The notes beneath the pieces are model-generated. The model did no database searches. It worked only from the letters and a program-made list of their open reading frames with translations, and was not told where the DNA came from. This document shows positions 24,970 to 33,100 of a stretch of DNA of 45,707 nt, piece by piece. The position numbers were made by a program, and so were the translations under genes. This DNA is from Acidobacteriota bacterium. Lineage in GTDB: Bacteria > Acidobacteriota > UBA4820 > DSQY01. Each line of letters starts with the position of its first letter. Position 1 is the stretch's first letter. The stretch spans positions 1 through 45,707 of the forward strand of contig JBFMHB010000019.1 in NCBI GenBank assembly GCA_040752915.1, written 5' to 3'.

Positions 24970-25985
24970 ACGGCACGGACATCCAGGCGCGGAGCCGCGT
25001 GCAGGCGATCCTGGGCCACTACTGGACGCTCGCGCCGAGGATCGCCCACGGGCTGAGGCCCGAACGGGCGCCCGAAGCAGGGCCGTGGACCTCCCTTGTT
25101 CAAGATGCCCGTGCGGGCTCCGTGAGGCTGACGGGCCTGTACCGGAACCTCGGGGCGGGAACGCCCCTCCTCGTGGTCGTCCACGGGCTCGGGGGAACGG
25201 CGTCGAGCTACTACGCCTGCCGGGCGGCCCGGGCGGCGGAGGCCGCCGGCTTGTCCTGCCTTCGCCTCAACCTCCGGGGCGCGGCCCGGGACGGGGAGGA
25301 CTTCTACCACGCCGGCCTCGTGGAGGACCTGGAGGCGGCCCTCGCTTCTACCGAGACGAGCGACCATCCGGACGTCTACGTCCTGGGCTATTCCCTCGGA
25401 GGCCACCTCGCGCTGAGGTACGGCTGTCTCCGGCCCGATCCCCGGGTCCGCGCCCTGGCGGCCGTCTCCGCTCCCCTCGATCTCTCCGCGTGCGCCGACT
25501 GGATCGACCGGCCGGGGGCCTTGATTTACCGGAGGTATCTGCTGAGGTCCCTTTTCGAGATGTACGACAGAACCGCATCGCGCCGCCCCCACCTGCTTCC
25601 GCCGGACGGCGTGCGAAACATTCGGTCCATTCGCGCCTTCGACGAGGCGGTGGTGGCCCCGCGGCATGGCTTTGCGGGCGCAGCGGATTACTACGAGCGG
25701 GCCAGCGCGGGCCCCCTCCTCCACCGCCTCGCGCGCCCCGCCCTTCTTCTTCTTTCTCCCTACGACCCCATGGTTCCCGCGGGCTCGGCCGTACCGTGGC
25801 TGATCAAGGCCTCGCCCCTCCTGACGGTCCGCTGGACCGCACGGGGCGGCCACGTGGGCATGCCCAGCGGCCTGAGGATCGGAGAAGGCGCGGAGCCCGG
25901 AGCCGAGAACCAGATTGTGGGGTGGTTCAGGCGCCAGGGACGGAAGGGGGCCCAAACCGCTGCGGCGTATCCTGGCCATGGTTGA
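24966..25985 (+). CDS. Alpha/beta hydrolase, YheT-like
   Basis: This 339-residue alpha/beta hydrolase resembles the YheT (COG0429) group. It has the oxyanion-hole region VVVHGLGGTASSYY, nucleophile elbow GYSLGG (about residue 140), an acid in SPYDPMVP (about 263) and the histidine in RGGHVG (about 296), so the triad is complete. Substrate is unknown; YheT-type proteins are poorly characterised esterases. It overlaps the TolC-like gene by 4 bases and so belongs to the efflux operon transcript, although a transport role is not implied. Confidence 0.87.
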   Translation: MNGTDIQARSRVQAILGHYWTLAPRIAHGLRPERAPEAGPWTSLVQDARAGSVRLTGLYRNLGAGTPLLVVVHGLGGTASSYYACRAARAAEAAGLSCLRLNLRGAARDGEDFYHAGLVEDLEAALASTETSDHPDVYVLGYSLGGHLALRYGCLRPDPRVRALAAVSAPLDLSACADWIDRPGALIYRRYLLRSLFEMYDRTASRRPHLLPPDGVRNIRSIRAFDEAVVAPRHGFAGAADYYERASAGPLLHRLARPALLLLSPYDPMVPAGSAVPWLIKASPLLTVRWTARGGHVGMPSGLRIGEGAEPGAENQIVGWFRRQGRKGAQTAAAYPGHG

Positions 25986-26057
25986 TGGCATCTGGATGAA
26001 AGGCTTCCAGTGGAGTGGGCGGCCGCAGGAGAAGGAAGTCCCCCATCGGAGGACCGG

Positions 26058-26657
26058 ATGGACCGGAGAGCCCTGAAGCGGATCATCGAGGACCGCCTCG
26101 CGGCGCGGGATTGCGAATGGCTTCTCTCGGAAGGCCTCCCCGCCGGGCGGCTCCTTCGCCAGCTGGTCCAGCTCCTCCAGCGTCCGGACGATTTGTTGAA
26201 GTGGCGGGCGGTCGAGGCGCTGGGACGGGCCGCCAGAGCCCTTCCCCCTTCGGACCCGTCCCTCGCGGAAATCCTGCGCGGCCTCTTCTGGATGATGAAC
26301 GACGAGTCGGGGAACCTCTGCCGCATGGCCCCGGAAGCCATCGGGGAAATCCTTTCGGCCCGCCCGGACCTCGGGCCGGCCTTTGCACCCCTCCTGGTTC
26401 CGTTCCTTCACGAGGAACCCTTCGAGGCGGGCACCCTCTGGGCCCTCTGCCGGATGATCTCGAGCGGCTGTCCCGAACCGGAAGGCGTGGACCCTTCTGA
26501 CCTGTCCCTCGCCCTTTGCCACCCAGATCCCCGGCGAAGGGGGCTGGCGCGCAGGTTCTGCCGCCTGACCGGCCGGCCGCTCCCGCCGGGTCCCCCGGCG
26601 GTCTTCGAGGAGTACGACGCGGAGGGCGGGGGATTCACCCGGTCGGTGGAGGCGTGA
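26058..26657 (+). CDS. HEAT-repeat-like protein, DVU0298 type
   Basis: This encodes 199 residues from ATG 26058, which has GGAGGA 4 bases upstream; a GTG at 26010 is in frame but has no site. It is all-helical, with the family phrases LLKWRAVEALGRAA and MMNDESGNLCRMAPEAIGEI that I associate with DVU0298-type proteins of Desulfovibrio and relatives. No catalytic motif is visible, and the repeats suggest a protein-binding scaffold. Its last 23 bases overlap the convergent DUF2231 gene. Confidence 0.75.
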   Translation: MDRRALKRIIEDRLAARDCEWLLSEGLPAGRLLRQLVQLLQRPDDLLKWRAVEALGRAARALPPSDPSLAEILRGLFWMMNDESGNLCRMAPEAIGEILSARPDLGPAFAPLLVPFLHEEPFEAGTLWALCRMISSGCPEPEGVDPSDLSLALCHPDPRRRGLARRFCRLTGRPLPPGPPAVFEEYDAEGGGFTRSVEA

Positions 26658-27114
26658 CGTTTTTCGGGGCTTCCGCGCGGACCCCGACGCCGTATTCGAA
26701 GACGAGCCGCCCTCCCTGCATGGCCGTGACCGCCACCAGGACCGCCGCGGCCAGCGCCAGGAAGGGGAGCCCCCACGGGCCCGAACGCACGGTCCGCTTC
26801 TTGGCGAGTTCCAGCCCGCTCAAGATCCCCAGGGCCACCAGGGCCCCCAGGGTCAGGAGGCCCAGGTCCTCGTGGAGGTCCGCCGCGGCTTCGGCGCGAA
26901 GGAACCGCTCCGAATCTTCCATGACGGCGCGCGCCACCTGACCCGTCAGGTAGGCGGGCACGGAGAGGGCGGAGCCCATCAGGAGGGCCGCAAGCCCGAA
27001 GCGCCACGCCTCTTCCCGGCCGCGGATCCGCCCATACAGGAGGAGGCCCGCCCCGACGGCGCTGAGGGAGATGGGGAAGTGTACGAACGCGGGGTGCAGG
27101 AGTTCGATGGCCAT
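26635..27114 (-). CDS. DUF2231 membrane protein
   Basis: This 159-residue protein has four hydrophobic helices and the DUF2231 opening LLHPAFVHFPISLSAVG, followed by a second conserved segment with LHEDLGLLTLGALV. The histidines in the first and third helices are family-typical and may bind a cofactor, but function is not established. The ATG is preceded on the minus strand by C6 and the motif TGC-TATCCT with no Shine-Dalgarno sequence, suggesting a leaderless transcript. It is convergent with the HEAT-like gene and not obviously in an operon with queA (27 bases behind its stop). Confidence 0.82.
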   Translation of the reverse strand: MAIELLHPAFVHFPISLSAVGAGLLLYGRIRGREEAWRFGLAALLMGSALSVPAYLTGQVARAVMEDSERFLRAEAAADLHEDLGLLTLGALVALGILSGLELAKKRTVRSGPWGLPFLALAAAVLVAVTAMQGGRLVFEYGVGVRAEAPKNVTPPPTG

Positions 27115-27120
27115 GGGGGG

Positions 27121-27129
27121 AGGATAGCA
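27121..27129 (-). promoter_or_regulatory. Extended -10 promoter for the DUF2231 gene
   Basis: On the minus strand TGC plus TATCCT ends 6 bases before the ATG (27114). It lies in the short gap after queA and has the spacing of a leaderless promoter. Confidence 0.4.
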
Positions 27130-27141
27130 CGGGGCCGCCCG

Positions 27142-28182
27142 CTACCGCCCCTGCGCCCCCCACGCGAGCATGGCGTCCCCGTAAGAGTAAAAGCGGTAGT
27201 TAAGGGCCACGGCCTCGCGGTAGGCCGACAGGACGCGCTCCCTTCCGGCGAGGGCCGAGACGAGCATGATCAGCGTGGAGCCCGGGAGGTGGAAATTCGT
27301 GACCAGGCCGGATACGGCACGGAAGCGGAATCCGGGCGTGATGAAAAGATCCGTCTCGTACTCCCCTGGAATCACGGTTCCATGGCGGCGCATCTGGTCC
27401 TCCAGGCTCCGCGTGACGGTGGTGCCCACCGCGACGACGCGGCGCCCTTCGGCCAGGGCGGCGTTCACCTCGCGGGCCGTCTCTTCCGGAACCGCGTAGG
27501 GCTCCGGGTCCATCCGGTGGTCTTCCACCCTTTCGGCGGTCACGGGCTTGAAGGTCCCCGGGCCCACGTCCAGGCGTAGGCGCACGACGCGCACGCCACC
27601 CGTTTCGAGGGCTCGGAGGACCCGCGGCGTGAAGTGGAGCCCCGCCGTGGGGGCCGCCACCGAACGCCCTTCGCGGGCGTAGACCGTCTGGTACCTCCGG
27701 GCGTCTTTTTCCTCCGGAGGGCGTGCGATGTACGGCGGCAGGGGCGTGGAGCCGAAGGCGCGGATCAGGGTCTCCATATTCGCCCCGCGGGCCCGGACCT
27801 TCCGGCGGCCCTCCCCGGCCGCGGCCAGGATTTCCAAACCCGCCGACCCGCCGGAAAGGGACACGAAGGCTCCCGCCTTCAACTTGCGCCCGGGCTTCAC
27901 GAGAGCGTCCCAGGATTCCCCGTCCTCGGCGGGCTTCAGCAGGAACACCTCCGCCCGGCCGCCGCCGGGAAGCGCGCCGAGGAGCCTCGCCGGGATGACC
28001 TTCGTGTCGTTGAGGACCAGAACGTCCCCCGGAGAGAAGTGCGAGGGCAGGGCGCGGAAGCGGCCGTGGATCGGGTCCCCGGCGGGGGGAAGGACCAGCA
28101 GGCGGGAAGCGTCCCTCGGGCTCGCGGGATAGCGGGCGATGCGCTCGGAGGGAAGGTCGAATTCGAAGTCCCGGCGCCACAT
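27142..28182 (-). CDS. queA: S-adenosylmethionine:tRNA ribosyltransferase-isomerase
   Basis: This 346-residue enzyme converts preQ1 in tRNA to epoxyqueuosine using the ribosyl part of SAM. Family motifs are present in order: FDLPSERIARYPASPRDASR, VLNDTKVIPARL, YQTVYA, GSVAAPTAGLHF in the form SVAAPTAGLHFT, VGPGTFKPV, and the C-terminal NFHLPGSTLIMLVSA and FYSYGDAML. The start chosen (MWRRDF) matches the family N-terminus; frame remains open upstream without support. No Shine-Dalgarno sequence lies before it, but an extended -10 does. Confidence 0.95.
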   Translation of the reverse strand: MWRRDFEFDLPSERIARYPASPRDASRLLVLPPAGDPIHGRFRALPSHFSPGDVLVLNDTKVIPARLLGALPGGGRAEVFLLKPAEDGESWDALVKPGRKLKAGAFVSLSGGSAGLEILAAAGEGRRKVRARGANMETLIRAFGSTPLPPYIARPPEEKDARRYQTVYAREGRSVAAPTAGLHFTPRVLRALETGGVRVVRLRLDVGPGTFKPVTAERVEDHRMDPEPYAVPEETAREVNAALAEGRRVVAVGTTVTRSLEDQMRRHGTVIPGEYETDLFITPGFRFRAVSGLVTNFHLPGSTLIMLVSALAGRERVLSAYREAVALNYRFYSYGDAMLAWGAQGR

Positions 28183-28190
28183 GGGTGGGA

Positions 28191-28199
28191 AGGGTACCA
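28191..28199 (-). promoter_or_regulatory. Extended -10 promoter for a possibly leaderless queA mRNA
   Basis: On the minus strand TGG plus TACCCT ends 8 bases before the queA ATG. The -10 hexamer is only moderately good (TAnnnT). Confidence 0.35.
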
Positions 28200-28312
28200 C
28201 GGGGAGACGGCGGGGGAGGAGGGGGCCGGGTTCTCGGAGAGCGAAAGGACGAGCCATTGTCTGCGCTGCGGGCCGTCTTTTCGTTCAGCGCGGATCCCTC
28301 GACGGAGGGAGC

Positions 28313-29722
28313 CTACCTGGACTTGGGAGCCAGGTGCCGGTCGCGCCAATCCCGGAGGAAAGCCACCGCTCCCTCCCTCGTGGACACGGCGCCCTCCACT
28401 TGGCGCTCCAGGAGGGCGTCGAGGGCGCGCCCCAGGTCCGGTCCCGGGCGGGGCATGCCCAGGATCTCCAACGCCTCCAGGCCGTCCACGAACTTCGGGA
28501 GGTGGCGGATCTCCTCGCCTTCCCGGGCCGCCACGTCCAGGACCTCCCGGATCAGAGAGCCCAGTTCCTCCAGGTTCTCCCGGCGGTCCTTACCACGGGC
28601 GGCGGACTTGTCCGCGTAGGACAGGGCCAAAAGGAGCGGCAGGAGTTCCCCGAGGGAGTGGATCAGGCGGCGGACGGCGGTCTTTCTCGGAGAGGTCTTG
28701 AGGAGGGCCAGCGGCCGGAGGTGGTGGAGGCACAGGGTGGCGGCCTGCTCGGCGACGGCGTTGGGGAAGCGCAGGCGCCGAAGGATGTCCGAGGCCCGAT
28801 CGGCCGAAGGTTTGGAGTGTCCGTAGAAGTGGACCTTTCCATCTTCGCCCACGGTGCGGGTGTCGGCCTTCCCGAGGTCGTGCAGGAGGAGGGAGAGGCG
28901 GAGGACTTCCTTCTGGCGCGCACCGAAGCGGGGGAGCCCGAGGCGCTCGGCCCAACGGGGCGGGCCGTCGAATTCCGCCAGGGCCTCCAAAGAGTGGCGG
29001 AGCACATCGGCGTGGTGGTAGTCGTTCTGCGCGAGCCCGTCCAGCCGCTTCAGTTCGGGGAAGAGCACGAAGAGGACGCCGGACTCGGCCATGGCCCGGC
29101 AGGCCCGTCCCGCCGCGTCGCCCTCGAAGAGACGCTCCAGCTCCAGGTGGAGCCTCTCGGGTGGCGCATCCAAGAGAGCGCCGGCCCGGAAGCCGAGGAG
29201 TCTCTCCGTGTCCGCCTCCAGCCGGAATTCCGGAAGCTGCGCCAGGAAGCGGTAGGCCCGGAGGACCCGGACGGGGTCGTCCTCCAGGGCCTGCTCCGAG
29301 ACCAGCCGGATGAGTCCGGCGTCGAGGTCGCCGAGTCCGTTCGCCGGATCGAGGATCTCCCGGGTCCGGGGATCGTATCCGAGGGCGTTGAAGGTGAAGT
29401 CGCGCCGGAGGAGGTCGGTCTCGATGCCTCCGCCCTGCAAGGCCGTGAAGTCGAGAACCGCCGCGTCGAGGGGCACGCGATAGGTGGGGGCCGCCTCCTT
29501 TCCGAGGGAGACCACCCGCTTGCCCGCTCCATCGGCCAGGGAGGAGGCGAGTTCGTAAGGGTTGGGGGAAACGAAATCCACGTCCACGGGTTCGAGGCCC
29601 AGGGCCAGGTCCCTCAAGGCCCCCCCGACCAGGTAGACTCGCTCGCCGCGGGACGCCGCCTCTCCGAAGACGACGCGGGCAGGGGCCAGCGACTGCAGGG
29701 CAGTCCGGATGCGTTCTCTCAC
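28313..29722 (-). CDS. cca: CCA tRNA nucleotidyltransferase / polyA-polymerase family protein with HD domain
   Basis: From the GTG complementary to 29720-29722 (GGGAGG site 7 bases upstream) it has 469 residues. Frame is open further upstream but unsupported. The N-terminal nucleotidyltransferase head has YLVGGALRDLALG and the catalytic VDVDF carboxylates, followed by the neck motifs RRDFTFNALGYD and EDDPVRVLRAYRFLAQL. An HD domain is at about residues 250-370 (LLLHDLGKADTR; HHLRPLALL). This is the class II Cca/PcnB layout. It would add or repair CCA ends of tRNAs; a polyA polymerase cannot be excluded by sequence alone. Confidence 0.87.
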   Translation of the reverse strand: MRERIRTALQSLAPARVVFGEAASRGERVYLVGGALRDLALGLEPVDVDFVSPNPYELASSLADGAGKRVVSLGKEAAPTYRVPLDAAVLDFTALQGGGIETDLLRRDFTFNALGYDPRTREILDPANGLGDLDAGLIRLVSEQALEDDPVRVLRAYRFLAQLPEFRLEADTERLLGFRAGALLDAPPERLHLELERLFEGDAAGRACRAMAESGVLFVLFPELKRLDGLAQNDYHHADVLRHSLEALAEFDGPPRWAERLGLPRFGARQKEVLRLSLLLHDLGKADTRTVGEDGKVHFYGHSKPSADRASDILRRLRFPNAVAEQAATLCLHHLRPLALLKTSPRKTAVRRLIHSLGELLPLLLALSYADKSAARGKDRRENLEELGSLIREVLDVAAREGEEIRHLPKFVDGLEALEILGMPRPGPDLGRALDALLERQVEGAVSTREGAVAFLRDWRDRHLAPKSR

Positions 29723-29744
29723 GACGTTGCCTCCCGCTGGTGAA

Positions 29745-29773
29745 AATATAGCGTCCCACACCCCGGACGTCGA
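29745..29773 (-). promoter_or_regulatory. Promoter of the cca gene
   Basis: On the minus strand TCGACG (29768-29773), a 17-base spacer and TATATT (29745-29750) lie 22 bases before the start codon. The -10 is good and the -35 is weak (4 of 6). Confidence 0.45.
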
Positions 29774-29896
29774 AGGGCCCCTCTCAAGCGCCGCACCGGA
29801 GGGCGCGGGATCTGAACCGGGACATCGGCCGGCAACGATCCGAAACCAGTCCCTGGGGCATTGTTCTCGCGCTCTTCTCCTTCCCAAGGGGACAGG

Positions 29897-29925
29897 TTGA
29901 CTTTCTCGAGATTCCCCCGTAGTCT
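29897..29925 (+). promoter_or_regulatory. Promoter of the first giant secreted protein
   Basis: TTGACT (29897-29902), 17 bases, TAGTCT (29920-29925). The transcript would carry an untranslated leader of about 170 bases before the ATG at 30106, similar to the leader of the second giant gene. It is divergent from the cca promoter. Confidence 0.5.
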
Positions 29926-30105
29926 GCCCTCAGACGGATTCACCGGCGTGTCCGCGACAAGTCAGGTTCCATGCGCTTCGCGGGGGAGGCCTTGGACCAC
30001 GAGCACATCCGGCAACAGGAATGCAATCGAAGTGCGGTCATCCGGGGGGCCCGGGTCCGGGGGCTCCGGTTTTCGTCTGGCTTTCTTGGAAAGGGAGGGA
30101 ACGGC

Positions 30106-33100
30106 ATGAGAAGGACAGCATGGGTGGTGGTGTGTCTTGCCCTGGTCCTGACGGCGGTGGGCGCGATGGCGCAAGCCCCGCTCGCGGGCGCCGGCGAGAC
30201 GCAGGTGTTCTATCCCCACGGGGTGGCGGTGTCGCCTCCCTTGAGGGACCTTCCGCCGGCCACGGAAATGGCGGCTCCCGGCGGGAACCGCGAAATCCCC
30301 AACCCCGCTCTCCAGAAGGGGACCATGACCGCCGCGCCGTCTTCCGAAGAGGGCGATCCGGCTGTCCAGTCCTCCCACGGCATGTACGCCATGCCGGGGA
30401 CGGTGGCGGAGTTTGCGGGAATCGGGAACCTGGCGGGCGTGGCCCCGCCGGACACAGAGGGCGACATCGGCCCCGACCACTACGTCCAGTGGGTGAACCT
30501 CCACCTGGCGGCGTGGCAGATCAACCGCTCCACCGTTCCCTACACGGCCACGCAGGTCCTGGGGCCGATCGCGGGGAACACGATCTGGTCTTCCCTGGGC
30601 GGGCCGTGCGCGACGAACAACGACGGGGACCCCATCGTTTTGTGGGACCGCTTCCGGAACCGGTGGGTCATCAGCCAGTTCGCTCTGCCCGATCCGTACT
30701 ACGTGGCCATCGCCGTCTCTCAGACGGCCGATCCCACGGGGGCGTGGTACCTCTATTGCTACGAGTACGACGCCACGAACATGAACGACTACCCGAAGTT
30801 CGGCATCTGGCCCGACGGCTACTACATGACGGTGAACCAGTTCGCCAACATGTCCTCCTGGGCGGGCGCGGGCGTGTGCGTCTTCGAGGCGGACCAGATG
30901 ATCACGGGCAGCCCCACGGCCCGGATGCTGAAGGTGAACCTGGGCGCCGTGGACCTGAATTTCGGCGGCCAGTTGCCGGCCCACTTCGAAGGCATGACCA
31001 ACCCTCCGGCCGGATCGCCCTGCTACATCATGCAGGTGGACGACTCCTCCTGGATCCCCCCGAACGACGCCCTCCGAATCTGGAAGGCCACCACGAACTG
31101 GTCCACCGGGACCCTGACCCTGGGCGTGGCGGGCCAGCCCGACCTCATCCTTCCGACGAACAACTGGGACATCCTCTGCTCCGGAACGCGAAACTGCATT
31201 CCCCAGCCCGGCACCACGCAGGCCGTGGACGCCATCGCGGACCGCCTGATGTACCGGCTGCAATACCGCAACTTCGGCTCCTACGAGTCCATGGTGGTGA
31301 ACCACACGGTGAACGCTGGATCGAGCCGGGCCGGAGTGCGCTGGTACGAAGTGCGCAAGGACTCCACCCAGCCCGACTGGTACATTTACCAGCAGGGCAC
31401 CTTCGCCCCGGCGGACACCTACCACCGCTGGATGGGCAGCGCGGCGCAGGACCACATGGGGAACCTGGCCGTGGGCTACAGCGTCTCCGACGCCTCCACC
31501 ATGTATCCCTCCATTTACTACGCCGGCCGCCTGGCGGGCGACCCCCTGGGCGAACTGAGCCAGGGTGAAGCGTTGATGTACCTGGGTGCCGCCTCCCAGA
31601 CGGGGGTGAACCGCTGGGGCGACTACTCCAGCATGAGCATCGACCCCTATGACGACTGCACGTTCTGGTACACCACCGAGTATTCGACGGGCGGTTGGGA
31701 TTGGGAAACGCGGATCGGCGCCTTCAAGTTCGGCTCCTGCTCCGTCGGCCCGACGGGGACCCTGGCGGGCACGGTGACGGATGCGGCCACGGCTCTTCCA
31801 CTCTCCGGCGCCACGGTGACGGCCACCAACGGGACCATCACCGTGAACACGACGACGGCGGCGGATGGCACCTACAGCATGACCCTGCCCGTCTCCCCGC
31901 CGAACTATGACGTGGGCGCGGCCCGGTACGGTTACGTGCCGGACGCTGTGACGGGTCTCGTCATCACCGACGGCATGACGACGACCCAGAACTTCGCCCT
32001 GGCCCCGGCCCCCAGCCACGTCGTCTCCGGAATAGTGACCGATTCCAACACGGGCTGGCCCCTTTACGCCGAGATCACCATCAACGCTCCGGGCTTCCCC
32101 ACCACGACCCTCTTCACGGATCCCTTGACGGGCGGCTACAGCATCACTCTGGTGGACGGCATGGCCTACACCTTCGCCGTCTCCGCCTGGGTGTCCGGCT
32201 ACGATCCGGGCGGCGCGGTGGTGGGTCCCTTCTCCACCGACGTGACGCAGGACTTCCCCCTGACCCCCAACCTGACGGACTGCAACGCCCCCGGCTACCA
32301 TCCCGACTACGTGTGGATGGAGGACTTTGAGGCCGACAACGGCGGCTTCGCCGTGAGCGGGACCACCTCCTGGGCCTGGGGCGCTCCCACCAGCGGGCCG
32401 GGTGAGGCCCATTCGGGCGCCAACGTTTGGGCCACCAACCTGAGCGGAAACTACAACAACAGCGAGGACGGCTACATCACCTCCCCGGTCATCGACCTGA
32501 GCGCCTACGCGGGCCAGGTGCCCATCGTGGAGTGGTGGCAGTACCTGAACTCCGAGAGCGGGTACGACTACGGCAGTGTCGAGGTCACGAACAACGGGAC
32601 GACGTGGACGCGCGTGTACGGCGAGGTCTCCGGCGCCGTGGACACGGCGTGGACGAAGCACACCGTGGTCCTCGACGCCACCTACGCCACGGCGGCCTTC
32701 CAGATCCGCTTCCGCTTCCGCTCCGACTCCAGCGTGGTCTACCCCGGATACTACGTGGACGACGTGGGCGTGGCCGTGGCCGCCATTCCTCCGGCGACCG
32801 TCCTTTACTCTCAGGACTTCGAGGCCAACAACGGCGGTTACGCCGTGAGCGGTACGACGTCCTTCGCCTGGGGCACGCCCACCTCCGGTCCCGGAGCCGC
32901 CCACTCGGGCGTCAACGTCTGGGCCACCAACCTCAGCGGCAACTACGGCAACGGCGAAAACGGATACCTGACTTCCCCCGTGATCGACCTCTCGGCAGGA
33001 GCCGGGAATTCCATCACCCTCGACTGGTGGCAGTATCTGCGCAGCGAATCCGGCTACGACTACGCCAGCGTGGAAGTCAGCAACGACTCGGGCACCAACT

